Below are positions 17,114 to 25,281 of a DNA stretch of 64,000 nt, one piece after another. The stretch is taken from contig MVDH01000003.1 in the NCBI GenBank assembly GCA_003056245.1, forward strand, positions 1,031,957 through 1,095,956, written 5' to 3'. Every line of letters begins with the position of its first letter. Positions within the stretch are counted from its first letter, which is position 1. Position numbers and translations under genes: made by a program. Below the pieces are notes generated by a model, which saw only the letters and a list, made by a program, of their open reading frames with translations, did not search any database and was not told the origin of the DNA. Origin of the DNA: Cellvibrio sp. 79 (lineage in GTDB: Bacteria > Pseudomonadota > Gammaproteobacteria > Pseudomonadales > Cellvibrionaceae).

Positions 17114-18472
17114 TTATTTATTCAAGCTCTGGATTTTAGTATTGAATGCTTTAATAATTGCAATGGTGGATGCATCTGAATCATAAATGCCATACATGCC
17201 TTGCTCTTCCTGCGGCGGATCACCCATCAGGTCATCGCCTTCCTGCCACCAGTAATTGGGGCGTGCAGTGCGCGCAGAACCATTCCAGGCCCAGAAATTA
17301 TAACCGGCGATAGGCTCGCCTTGTTGCATGGGAGTCCAGAGCACTTCAAACACTTGCGTATAAAATTGATCGCGTACTTTTGTCGCGGATTTAATATCGT
17401 AAGCTCCACCGTCGCGATCCAGACCAAACTCTTCCAGCACAATTGGCTTGCCAATTATTTTAGCAATAGCGATATGGGATGTTAAATATTCTTTGCCTTT
17501 CGCCCAACCGGCATCCCAAGTTCCGGCAAAATTGGTTTTATCAATCCAGCCCCAATTGCGAATCCACATATGATAGGTCAGGTAATCCACATGCTTGCCA
17601 GAGTGCGCATCAATAAATAATTTTTCATCGCGCACCGAGCCCATCAGGCCTTCGCTGCCTGTGCTTACCAAATGATGCGGGTCGAGTTCTTTAATGTATG
17701 CAGTAATGCCGTTAATCCAATCAACATAAATTTTCTTTTCTTTATCGGTGGTGCTGTTGTTACCCGGACGCGGTTCATTTGCCAATTGCCAGGACATAAT
17801 AGTGGCATCGCTAGTGTAAGCTTTGCCGTTAACCGTATTTACCCGGGTGATAATTTTTTTGACGGTTTTACGAAATTCTTCCTGGGCTTTTTCGCTTTGA
17901 TAAAAACTGGCCGAGCGCGCCATAAATCCTTCCCAGTCTTTAGTGACGTTAGGATCTTGCATCGGCTTGCCATCCACCCAGCTCATGTATTGGCTCATAC
18001 CGCCTGACCATTGCCAGTAATTATTTAAATAGAGCACTACGGTCATATCGCGCTTTGCCAATTCAGCCAGCAAATAATCCAGGCCTTTTAATAACTCTTC
18101 ATCGTAATTTCCAAAGCCATTAGTCGTCGCTGGTTTTACTACGGAATTAATATCACTTTTTTCCGATACAGCTAACACACGCAAATTATTTACGCCTAAT
18201 GCCTTCAGGTTATCCAGCTCTTTCGCCAGGCGTGTGCGATTACCTACTTTAGTTGTTGCCCCTAAATAGCTGGCGTACCACATATTGGTACCGGCGATGT
18301 AATAAGGTTTGCCCGACTTTTCAAACCGGGTACCGTTTACTTTTACAAAATCTTGTTGCGGTGCTGCTTTTTTTTGATCGACAACATTTTTTTGATCGGC
18401 AGCAATAACTGCAGAACTCAAACAAAATGTCAGTAGTGTTGCCCATAACCTCATGTACTTTATTTTTTTCAT
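17114..18472 (-). CDS. GH5 endo-beta-1,4-mannanase (subfamily 7-like), secreted
   Basis: A 452-residue GH5 enzyme with a signal peptide ending near VIAADQ. The catalytic acid/base is Glu233 in WQLANEPRPG and the nucleophile is Glu348 in VLEEFGLDRDGG. The aromatic-rich DAHSGKHVDYLTYHMW block and the WxWNGSAR end are typical of bacterial mannanases of the Man5A/Man5D type from Cellvibrio. No CBM or serine linker is present, so it may be cell-associated and act on manno-oligosaccharides produced by larger enzymes. A short Lys/Gln stretch (26-41) links the signal peptide to the barrel. It is a separate transcription unit, with terminators at both ends. Confidence 0.93.
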   Translation of the reverse strand: MKKIKYMRLWATLLTFCLSSAVIAADQKNVVDQKKAAPQQDFVKVNGTRFEKSGKPYYIAGTNMWYASYLGATTKVGNRTRLAKELDNLKALGVNNLRVLAVSEKSDINSVVKPATTNGFGNYDEELLKGLDYLLAELAKRDMTVVLYLNNYWQWSGGMSQYMSWVDGKPMQDPNVTKDWEGFMARSASFYQSEKAQEEFRKTVKKIITRVNTVNGKAYTSDATIMSWQLANEPRPGNNSTTDKEKKIYVDWINGITAYIKELDPHHLVSTGSEGLMGSVRDEKLFIDAHSGKHVDYLTYHMWIRNWGWIDKTNFAGTWDAGWAKGKEYLTSHIAIAKIIGKPIVLEEFGLDRDGGAYDIKSATKVRDQFYTQVFEVLWTPMQQGEPIAGYNFWAWNGSARTARPNYWWQEGDDLMGDPPQEEQGMYGIYDSDASTIAIIKAFNTKIQSLNK

Positions 18473-18572
18473 AGTCTTTACCCGTTGAGTGCTTTTTAGG
18501 TGTGGTGAATCTAGCAGACCCTCCCTGTCCGCCCGCCGTGGCGTCGTGTATTTTTCCTCTTTTATAAACTAA

Positions 18573-18606
18573 AAAACGACAATCGCTTGCAAGCGGCTGT
18601 CGTTTT
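18573..18606 (-). terminator. Intrinsic terminator after the epimerase gene
   Basis: AAAACGACA pairs with TGTCGTTTT, and CGCTT with AAGCG inside, interrupted by one 2-base mismatch. It closes the symporter/GH130/epimerase unit and isolates the mannanase gene. Confidence 0.8.
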
Positions 18607-18649
18607 ACTTAATGCCTTTTTTCTTTATTTCTTTTTCTTAAAAAGGCCA

Positions 18650-19864
18650 TCAAGCAATTTTTTGCAAATAACGGATAGCTTCCAGCATCGCGCGGCCATT
18701 GTGATACGGACATTTCCAAAACCCCACTTTATAGTGAGTATCAGTTGCCGCATTTAAATTGGACAGCCAAAACCATTCACCATTGTCGCGATCAATTTGA
18801 TACGCTTTAATGAATTCCCAGGATTTTTTTGCCGCGTCGTAATAACGCACATCACCGGTAGTCGCATAGGCATAAAGAAATCCGACCAGTGCCTCTGCCT
18901 GTACCCACCACACGGTATCGTTATTGGTGGTGCGTGATGCAAAATCGTAGGAATCAATTACTTGCCCTTCTGCACCAATCGCTTCATTCAAAGTTACTTC
19001 GGCAATGCTAATTAATGTTGGCGTCAGCGCGTTGGTATAAACATCATCACCCAACGATTCCAGCGCTTGTGCAATTAACCAGCTTGCTTCAATATCATGG
19101 CCATAGGTATAACCCGGTGAAAAATCTTTCCATTCCAGATCCATAAACATACGCAGGTGATGCGTATTTCTATCAATCATGTATTTATCAAACATCTCGA
19201 TGTTGTAACGCAACGCCGCTTTAACTTCGGCGCGTTTATCGATGTGATACAAGCAGGTATAGGCTTCCAGAATATGCAGATGGGTGTTTTGCGATTTGGG
19301 ATAATTCAAATCTTTTTCGCTCAAACGCAGATCTTCAATCAAACCCCATTCGCGCGTGAACGCTTCAAGGTAACCCTCACGTTCATGATCGACACCGTGC
19401 CGTTCAATCAGCGCAAAACAGGATTGCGCCAGTTGCAATGCTTGCGCATTTTGCGTTAGCTGGTAATAAGCGCAGAGCGCGTAAATAGTAAATGCCTGGG
19501 CGTAAATTTGTTTTTTGGTATTAATGGGTTTTCCGGCTGCATCCAGCTCCCAATACACGCCACCAAATTCGTTATCGACAAAATGCGCAACAATATAATC
19601 GTAAGCACGCTGCGCATTAATACGATAATCCGGATCATCCACCGCCTGTGCCACTTCGCTAAAAAACCAGAGAATGCGCGCGTTTAAAATAATCCCTTTG
19701 CTCGCATTTTTTTCTGGTTGATTATTTACCGCGATTTCACCGTAAAAACCGCCCAGTTCCTGATCGGGTGCGTGCTGCACCCACCAGTTGGCAATAGCAA
19801 TGAGTTCCGCATGAAATTCTTGCGGTAAAGGTGCAAAACGCGCTGGCAACACCACTGCATTCAT
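18650..19864 (-). CDS. AGE-family mannobiose/cellobiose 2-epimerase
   Basis: A 404-residue alpha/alpha-barrel enzyme of the N-acylglucosamine 2-epimerase superfamily. Diagnostic stretches are LGGFYGEI, KGIILNARILWFFSEV with the Arg near the active site, QIYAQAFTIYALCAYYQ, SYGYDLEASW-like YTYGHDIEASWLIAQA with the catalytic His, and VWWVQAEALVGFLYAY. These are the pattern of cellobiose/mannobiose 2-epimerases, not GlcNAc epimerases. Its stop-to-start distance from the GH130 gene upstream is 4 bases, so they are co-translated. It would turn beta-1,4-mannobiose into 4-O-beta-D-mannosyl-D-glucose, the substrate of that phosphorylase. Confidence 0.9.
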   Translation of the reverse strand: MNAVVLPARFAPLPQEFHAELIAIANWWVQHAPDQELGGFYGEIAVNNQPEKNASKGIILNARILWFFSEVAQAVDDPDYRINAQRAYDYIVAHFVDNEFGGVYWELDAAGKPINTKKQIYAQAFTIYALCAYYQLTQNAQALQLAQSCFALIERHGVDHEREGYLEAFTREWGLIEDLRLSEKDLNYPKSQNTHLHILEAYTCLYHIDKRAEVKAALRYNIEMFDKYMIDRNTHHLRMFMDLEWKDFSPGYTYGHDIEASWLIAQALESLGDDVYTNALTPTLISIAEVTLNEAIGAEGQVIDSYDFASRTTNNDTVWWVQAEALVGFLYAYATTGDVRYYDAAKKSWEFIKAYQIDRDNGEWFWLSNLNAATDTHYKVGFWKCPYHNGRAMLEAIRYLQKIA

Positions 19865-19868
19865 GTGC

Positions 19869-21050
19869 TTACACCAAATCCTTAAGCACTTTTAAATTGG
19901 CGCTAATCAATTCGTTGCGCACCGCAACCGATGCAGCAGAACGCAGACCATCTTCCGGCGTGTTTTTGCAGTAATCAATCAACTTTTCAACGGTGCTAGT
20001 TGCAACATGCATGCGGGTATCGGATGAAGCGTAATAGATAAACACTTCATTTTTTTCATTCACAATCCAGCCATTTGAGAACGCCACATTGGATACATCA
20101 CCCACACGCTCTGCACCGTGCGGCGCAATAAAATGTCCGGCAGGTCTGTGGGTAATTACCCAGGGGCGATCCAATTTGGTCATAAACATGTACAACGTGT
20201 AACGTAAACCGGCGGCGGTATTGCGCACGCCGTGCGCTAGATGCAACCAGCCTTCTGCGGTTTTAATGGGCGCCGGGCCCTGACCATTTTTGACTTCTTT
20301 GATGGTGTGATAAATTTTTGGATCAACAATTACTTCCGCTTTCACTTCAGCATTGGTCATGGTTTCCGTTAAACCCCAACCGACACCGCCACCACCGCCG
20401 ACGCTGATAAAACCATCTTGCGGGCGCGTGTAAAGGCCGTATTTGCCGTCGATAAATTCCGGGTGCAATACCACATTGCGTTGTTGGCCTGAGTAAGTAA
20501 TCAAATCCGGCAAACGTTCCCAGGTAATTAAATCTTTCGTGCGCGCGATGCCACATTGTGCTTCTGCTGCAGAAGTGTCTTCAGGACGCGTTAAATCTTT
20601 GCGCTCGGTACAGAACAAACCATAAACCCAACCGTCTTCGTGGGCGGTTAAACGCATATCGTAAACGTTGGTGTCGGGGCGATCCGTTTCAGGCAGGGTG
20701 ATCGGGTAATCCCAGAAACGGAAATTGTCGATACCATTTGGACTTTCAGCGATTGCAAAAAATGATTTGCGATCTACACCTTCAACACGTACGGCCAATA
20801 CATAGTTGCCATTCCAGTAAATTGCACCGGAATTAAAGGCTGCATTTACGCCCTGACGTTCCATTAAAAATGGATTGGTTTTTTCATTTAAATCGTAACG
20901 CCAAAAAATGGGGGCGTGATCAGCGGTGAGGATAGGGTTTTCATAGCAATCATAAGTGCCATTGCCACCAGTTCTTTTTTTATTTTTTTGGGTCACCAAG
21001 GCTTCGTGCTGCTGCAACAGCGCTTTGGCTTGTTCGTTAAAGCTGCTCAT
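19869..21050 (-). CDS. GH130 4-O-beta-D-mannosyl-D-glucose phosphorylase
   Basis: A 393-residue GH130 enzyme, a five-bladed propeller that uses phosphate to break mannosyl-glucose into mannose-1-phosphate and glucose. Signatures: NPILTADHAP, GVNAAFNSGAIYWNGNYVLAVRVEG with the catalytic Asp region following in DTNVYDMRLTAHEDGWVYG, ARTKDLITWERLPDL, and GPAPIKTAEGWLHLAHGVRNTAAGLRYTLYMFMTKLDRPW. This set is that of the mannosylglucose phosphorylase subgroup. The tight coupling with the 2-epimerase makes the assignment stronger. The product saves one ATP compared with hydrolysis. A LacI-type operator lies about 60 bases upstream. Confidence 0.92.
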   Translation of the reverse strand: MSSFNEQAKALLQQHEALVTQKNKKRTGGNGTYDCYENPILTADHAPIFWRYDLNEKTNPFLMERQGVNAAFNSGAIYWNGNYVLAVRVEGVDRKSFFAIAESPNGIDNFRFWDYPITLPETDRPDTNVYDMRLTAHEDGWVYGLFCTERKDLTRPEDTSAAEAQCGIARTKDLITWERLPDLITYSGQQRNVVLHPEFIDGKYGLYTRPQDGFISVGGGGGVGWGLTETMTNAEVKAEVIVDPKIYHTIKEVKNGQGPAPIKTAEGWLHLAHGVRNTAAGLRYTLYMFMTKLDRPWVITHRPAGHFIAPHGAERVGDVSNVAFSNGWIVNEKNEVFIYYASSDTRMHVATSTVEKLIDYCKNTPEDGLRSAASVAVRNELISANLKVLKDLV

Positions 21051-21088
21051 ATTGTTTACTCCAATGAGTCAAATAATGTCGCCCGTAT

Positions 21089-21104
21089 GCATGTTTAAAC
21101 ATGC
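21089..21104. promoter_or_regulatory. Perfect 16-bp palindrome in the GH130 leader
   Basis: GCATGTTTAAACATGC is perfectly symmetrical and sits between the putative operator at 21112 and the GH130 start. It could be a second regulator site or a leader hairpin. No T-tract follows it. Confidence 0.45.
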
Positions 21105-21111
21105 TTTTTAA

Positions 21112-21123
21112 GTAATCGATTAC
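21112..21123. promoter_or_regulatory. LacI-family operator upstream of GH130
   Basis: GTAATCGATTAC is a perfect palindrome with the central CG and TAA/TTA arms of LacI/GalR operators, like those at 23311 and 26666. It suggests internal control of the GH130-epimerase pair apart from the symporter. Confidence 0.65.
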
Positions 21124-21136
21124 AAATTACGATAAA

Positions 21137-21179
21137 TTTTTTTGCGATACGGCAATCAATCTACTGCATCGCAAAAAAA
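21137..21179. repeat. Inverted repeat downstream of the symporter gene
   Basis: TTTTTTTGCGAT (21137-21148) and ATCGCAAAAAAA (21168-21179) are perfect inverted copies with a 19-base loop. On either strand A follows the stem, so it is a poor terminator. It may stabilise the 3' end of the symporter message. Confidence 0.5.
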
Positions 21180-21205
21180 CCCAATAAAAATCTATAAAAA
21201 AATCA

Positions 21206-23128
21206 TCAAGACTTCACGATTAAATGTTCGTCTTTAGTGCCTACCAGTAACGCTGGAGGAATATCGGTTGGATAATCCTGCAAATGGCGATACCAGTTTT
21301 TCCACAGGAACAACGCACCAACTGCTGCCACGCCCATAGCGATAAAGAATTTATCGTATTGCTGGATTACGAGGAAAATTGGCGCCGCAACCAAAGAGGT
21401 TTGCCACACAATTCCCACTACAACGTTCACCATATCGCGTAAGAAATTGGTGTTCTTCGCCAGGTCGGGATGTTCTTGCAAACAGCTGTCGTGCACCGGT
21501 CCCCAGAATCCCCAGGGGCGCACTTTCAAATAGAATTTTTTCAGTACTTCCATATCCGACGGCGCCGTAATTAATGAAGTCACCACACAGGTAATCAAAC
21601 AAATCACTAACAACCATGGGAAGGCGTAGATGAAATCAATTTTATCCAGCTCCAAACCAAACGCGCCTAACGCATGTGCTACTGAAGTGTTGGCTTGCGG
21701 TACGGCGAGGGACAACGCAAGCACGATACCTACCGCCATACCCCAGAAATATCCGTACGCATTGAATCGCCACCAATACCACTTGAGTACGTTGGAGGCG
21801 GTGTAACCACCGTAAAGGCCGCTCACAATCCACTGCAACACCGTGTTAACACTTGGAATAAAGAAACCGAGCGCAACGCCAATCACAATGAATAACAGCG
21901 ACACGATGTAACTCATATACACGTAACGCTTTGGTTCTGCATTTGGATTGATGTAGCGCTTGTAAATATCATTCACGACATAGGCGGGCGCTGCGTTTAC
22001 TGTGGCTGCAAAATTCGACATAAATGCAGCGAGTAAACCGGCAATTAACAAACCGAGCAAGCCGCTGGGAATATAATTTTTCAATACAAACGGAAGGATT
22101 TGTTCGAAGTCCACATTTGAACCCATCGCACGCAAATCATTCATGAAGAAGGCGAGTGCCAATACGGTTAAACCGGCGATCAACATATAGCGTGGGAACA
22201 TCAATACCACGGTTACAAAACCGCTCATCTTTGCGGCATCGCGCGGGGATTGCGTAGAAAGCACACGTTGCATATCGTAATTAGGTGCAGGGCCCGCAAG
22301 GCTCAGCAAAAAACCTTTGAACAACATCAGCATGAAAAAGATCGCAAATAACGAATAACCATCGGCAGTAATTTTTTCATTCGCGGCATCCAGGCGGCCG
22401 GCCCAATCCACATTGAGATTCCAGTTAACAGCAATGCTGTCCCAACCCGGCGGTACAACGGCGGCAATCATTTCTGGCGATACACTATGAATCGCCACAA
22501 TACCTACACCGATACTCGCAATGGTGGTCACAATAAATTGGAACACCTCGGTAAATACCACTGAGAACATGCCGCCTTTAATAATGTAAAAGGTGGTGAT
22601 GATGGTCATGACCAAACCGTAATACACATCGTTCATGTGTGGATCTTCAGAGAGTTTCCATGGAAAAAATACTGAAGCAAATTTACCAATACCGATAAAT
22701 CCGTAGGCGAGGAAACCAATCACACCAACAAGCGCAAATGCCACCACAATAATGTTGGAAAGGCGCGCACCGCGATCATCCCCGAAACGGAAAATAATCC
22801 ACTCAGCACCGGTCATTACACCGGAGCGGCGCAACCAGGTGGCAAGGAAAACCATCAGGAAAATCTGGTTAAAGGTGGGCCAGAGCCAGGGGATATAAAT
22901 GCTCGACAGGCCGTAAACAAACAACAAATACACCAGCCACATGGTGCCGCTGATATCAAACATTCCTGAAGCGTTGGATAACCCCAGCATGTACCACTTG
23001 AGTTTGTTGCCGCCCAGGAAATAACTGTTCATATCCTTGGATGCGCGCGCGGAAACCCAAAAACCTACAAAAATTGTCGAGCAAATAAAAAGCAGGACAA
23101 TCGCAATATCGAGAAGGGGAAGATTCAT
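21206..23128 (-). CDS. Sodium:solute symporter (SSS), probable mannobiose or mannose transporter
   Basis: A 640-residue inner-membrane protein of the SSS family with about 14 membrane segments. The N-terminus MNLPLLDIAIVLLFICSTIFVGFWVS begins the first helix; YFLGGNKLKWYMLGLSNASGMFDISGTMWLV is the conserved second-helix block. The frame is open for 51 codons upstream of the chosen ATG at 23128, but those residues (Cys-rich, polar) are atypical; a start at an upstream ATG cannot be excluded. It faces away from the LacI-type regulator with an operator between them, and GH130 and epimerase follow. Substrate inferred from this context as mannobiose or short manno-oligosaccharides driven by sodium. 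Confidence 0.85.
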   Translation of the reverse strand: MNLPLLDIAIVLLFICSTIFVGFWVSARASKDMNSYFLGGNKLKWYMLGLSNASGMFDISGTMWLVYLLFVYGLSSIYIPWLWPTFNQIFLMVFLATWLRRSGVMTGAEWIIFRFGDDRGARLSNIIVVAFALVGVIGFLAYGFIGIGKFASVFFPWKLSEDPHMNDVYYGLVMTIITTFYIIKGGMFSVVFTEVFQFIVTTIASIGVGIVAIHSVSPEMIAAVVPPGWDSIAVNWNLNVDWAGRLDAANEKITADGYSLFAIFFMLMLFKGFLLSLAGPAPNYDMQRVLSTQSPRDAAKMSGFVTVVLMFPRYMLIAGLTVLALAFFMNDLRAMGSNVDFEQILPFVLKNYIPSGLLGLLIAGLLAAFMSNFAATVNAAPAYVVNDIYKRYINPNAEPKRYVYMSYIVSLLFIVIGVALGFFIPSVNTVLQWIVSGLYGGYTASNVLKWYWWRFNAYGYFWGMAVGIVLALSLAVPQANTSVAHALGAFGLELDKIDFIYAFPWLLVICLITCVVTSLITAPSDMEVLKKFYLKVRPWGFWGPVHDSCLQEHPDLAKNTNFLRDMVNVVVGIVWQTSLVAAPIFLVIQQYDKFFIAMGVAAVGALFLWKNWYRHLQDYPTDIPPALLVGTKDEHLIVKS

Positions 23129-23310
23129 GAACACATACCAATTTATTATGTGGATCGCCAATTCGTAAGAATCGATAGTGATCGCTTTTCTTATCTGGTC
23201 CAGCATGTCCATGCCACACGCGGTAGAACTGAGACCCAGGGAGCTGCAATCGACAAGGTTTAGCCAGCAGATATAGCACAACCGACCATAACCATCGCCA
23301 TAAGCCGCTA

Positions 23311-23326
23311 ATGTAACCGTTTACAT
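23311..23326. promoter_or_regulatory. LacI-family operator between symporter and regulator
   Basis: ATGTAACCGTTTACAT is symmetrical at 14 of 16 positions about a central CG, as in LacI/GalR/CytR operators. It is placed to control both the symporter and the regulator gene. Confidence 0.75.
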
Positions 23327-23439
23327 GTTTTTTTTCTAGTCTCTTTTGGCGCGCTGTAGTAAATTTTCCCGCAAATAAACGAATTTCCAATAATTCCAAT
23401 ATCAACCAGCTCTTGTTGGCTCTCCATAGGTCGTTTTTT

Positions 23440-24441
23440 ATGTCCAATATTCGCGATGTCGCTCGCCTGGCGGGTGTTTCTGTTGCCACCGTTTCACGCG
23501 CACTTAGCAACCCTGAAAAGGTGTCCCCGGAAAGCCTGGACAAGGTGCATAAGGCTATCGCGGAGGTTGGTTACCGTCCCAATATGCTCGCGCGCAACTT
23601 CCGCTCCGCGCGCGCTTACGCAGTGGTGGTGCTGGTTCCCGATATCGCCAACCCCTTCTACTCCCTATTTATTCGCGCATTGGAGGATCGTGCCCACCAG
23701 AAAGGCTATGCAGTATTACTGGGCGATACTCGCGGCACACCCGAACGCGAACTGGAATATATCCGCCGCGTGGAAACGCGCCTTGCCGACGGCATAGTGC
23801 AGCTACGCCCCAGCTCGGAAAAAAGCCAGAACAACATTCCCGCCGATGTTCCTTGCGTTAATGCGTGCGGCTGTGAATACACCACCGGCCCGGCAATTCG
23901 TATCGATAACCGCGGCGCCGCCAAAAGTATGGTGAATTATTTGATTTCGCTGGGACACAAACGCATCGGTGTTATTTCCGGACTGAAAGATAACCCGCAT
24001 GCGATTGATCGCCTTGAAGGTTATAAAGAAGCAATTGCCGAAGCAGGCATTCCGTTTGAAAAAGATTTGATTGCTGAAGGTGACTTCACTATGTGGTCTG
24101 GTCTCAATGCCGCATTCCAATTCTGCAATATGAAAAATCGTCCCACTGCAATTTTTTCCATGAACGATGAAATGGCGATTGGCGCGATGCAAACATTAAA
24201 GAATCAGGGAATTCGCATCCCGGAAGATATTTCCGTTACCGGCTTTGACGATATCGCCTACGCAAAATATTCAGATCCAAGCCTCACCACGATTTCACAG
24301 CCTGCGGAGGAAATGGGAAAAATGGCGATGGATATGTTACTGAAAGTGATTGAGGGCGAACCATTAAGCCAGCGCGAATGCGTATTGCCGACTGAATTTA
24401 TTATTCGTAAAAGTACAGGGCCGGCGCCAGGCAGAAAATAA
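23440..24441 (+). CDS. LacI/CytR-type transcriptional regulator of the mannan cluster
   Basis: A 333-residue regulator. Residues 3-50 form the helix-turn-helix and hinge: NIRDVARLAGVSVATVSRALSNPEKVSPE then VGYRPNMLARNFRS. The rest is a periplasmic-binding-protein-like sugar-sensing domain (VVLVPDIANPFYSLFIRALED, GHKRIGVISG, PTAIFSMNDEMAIGAM, SVTGFDDIAYAKYSDPSLTTISQP). The ATG at 23440 is chosen because it starts just before the helix-turn-helix, with AGG upstream; an in-frame TTG nine codons earlier is less likely. It is divergent from the symporter and likely binds the three TGTAA-type operators, releasing them when a mannan-derived sugar is present. Confidence 0.93.
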   Translation: MSNIRDVARLAGVSVATVSRALSNPEKVSPESLDKVHKAIAEVGYRPNMLARNFRSARAYAVVVLVPDIANPFYSLFIRALEDRAHQKGYAVLLGDTRGTPERELEYIRRVETRLADGIVQLRPSSEKSQNNIPADVPCVNACGCEYTTGPAIRIDNRGAAKSMVNYLISLGHKRIGVISGLKDNPHAIDRLEGYKEAIAEAGIPFEKDLIAEGDFTMWSGLNAAFQFCNMKNRPTAIFSMNDEMAIGAMQTLKNQGIRIPEDISVTGFDDIAYAKYSDPSLTTISQPAEEMGKMAMDMLLKVIEGEPLSQRECVLPTEFIIRKSTGPAPGRK

Positions 24442-24476
24442 TTGCCAATAAAACGATTTAGAAAAATTATTTCAAT

Positions 24477-24509
24477 AAAAAGCCGGTGAATAAATCCACC
24501 GGCTTTTTT
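24477..24509. terminator. Bidirectional intrinsic terminator
   Basis: AGCCGGTG (24481-24488) pairs with CACCGGCT (24497-24504), flanked by A-tract and T-tract, ending the regulator gene and the convergent small secreted-protein gene. Confidence 0.9.
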
Positions 24510-24518
24510 AATACTGCT

Positions 24519-24839
24519 TTATGGACGCAGGTAAACTCGCCAATTTGAGCAATCACCCGACACATAATATGCAGAGCTGCCTGGGTAGAAAGTGCAAGTA
24601 GGCCAGCTACCAGAGGTGTTCTTTGCAACACCAACAGAATAAGTTCCGGTAGGGCATGAAATTTGATATTGATCGAACAAATAACCTCCACCGCCAGTTG
24701 AGTAAGTCTTTGTAAAGGTGCAACCACCCCAGGAGTTACCCAAAACAGGATCACCAAATTCCGCAACTTTTGTATCCGCATGCGCAGCGGAAACCAAACC
24801 GAAAACCATAGCAGCTGTAGCAATTAGTCTAAATTTCAT
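24519..24839 (-). CDS. Small secreted cysteine-containing protein of unknown function
   Basis: A 106-residue protein with a clear signal peptide (MKFRLIATAAMVFGLVSAAHA, cleavage before DTK) and a strong AAGGAG ribosome-binding site. The mature part is about 85 residues, Gly-, Ser- and Tyr-rich, with four Cys (in GGCTF, ISCPTG, PTCTFY, GDCSN) that could make two disulfides. No family recognised. It stands alone between the regulator and the AT-rich stretch to its right, and its own terminator follows. Because it sits in a mannan locus, a small carbohydrate-binding or inhibitor role is imaginable, but nothing in the sequence shows it. Confidence 0.75.
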   Translation of the reverse strand: MKFRLIATAAMVFGLVSAAHADTKVAEFGDPVLGNSWGGCTFTKTYSTGGGGYLFDQYQISCPTGTYSVGVAKNTSGSWPTCTFYPGSSAYYVSGDCSNWRVYLRP

Positions 24840-24959
24840 ATTAACTCCTTGTGTTAACTATTATTGGCCCCACGTCCTGCTTCGCTCTCATCCGAGTGAT
24901 AAATTTGGCCGTTATTTATCGCGATCCAACTCCTTTCCTGAGGGAATTTTTCGATAGAA

Positions 24960-25240
24960 AATTTAATAATGTCACACCTGATCATGCAGAAATAAATTTT
25001 TCACATTTAAAAATAAGAAAATTATTTAATTGGAAAGTATTACTTAGCTTTATACCGAAAACAGAAAATGATTTTTTCGGATTGACGCTTGTATCTGCCA
25101 TCAAATGGACAACATGTATACTAGACGACCAAATTGGAATAACAAGAAATAAAAGTTTTTTGTCATCAAACTCATTTTTAAATAAATTTGAAAACACTTC
25201 TTATGCACTTTTAAAAACAGGGAGGGAATTTTAATTGGTA
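24960..25240. other. AT-rich stretch without a convincing gene
   Basis: This stretch is clearly richer in A/T than its surroundings. A 127-codon plus-strand frame (24851-25234) and a 71-codon minus-strand frame cross it, but neither has a ribosome-binding site, a recognisable domain or codon use like the neighbours. It may be the remnant of an acquired gene. To its right, GCGTGTTAC and GTAACACGC (25245-25268) form a 9-bp hairpin without a clear T-tract. Confidence 0.4.
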
Positions 25241-25281
25241 GGAAGCGTGTTACTTTTCAGTAACACGCCCTCTTACACGAG

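Noticed and set aside
21137-21179. Inverted repeat as terminator of the symporter gene
   Set aside because: On both strands the stem is followed by A-rich and not T-rich sequence, so only an inverted repeat is claimed.
24851-25234. 127-codon plus-strand frame in the AT-rich stretch
   Set aside because: No ribosome-binding site, no recognisable domain, and composition unlike genes nearby; it also overlaps the start region of the small secreted gene on the other strand.
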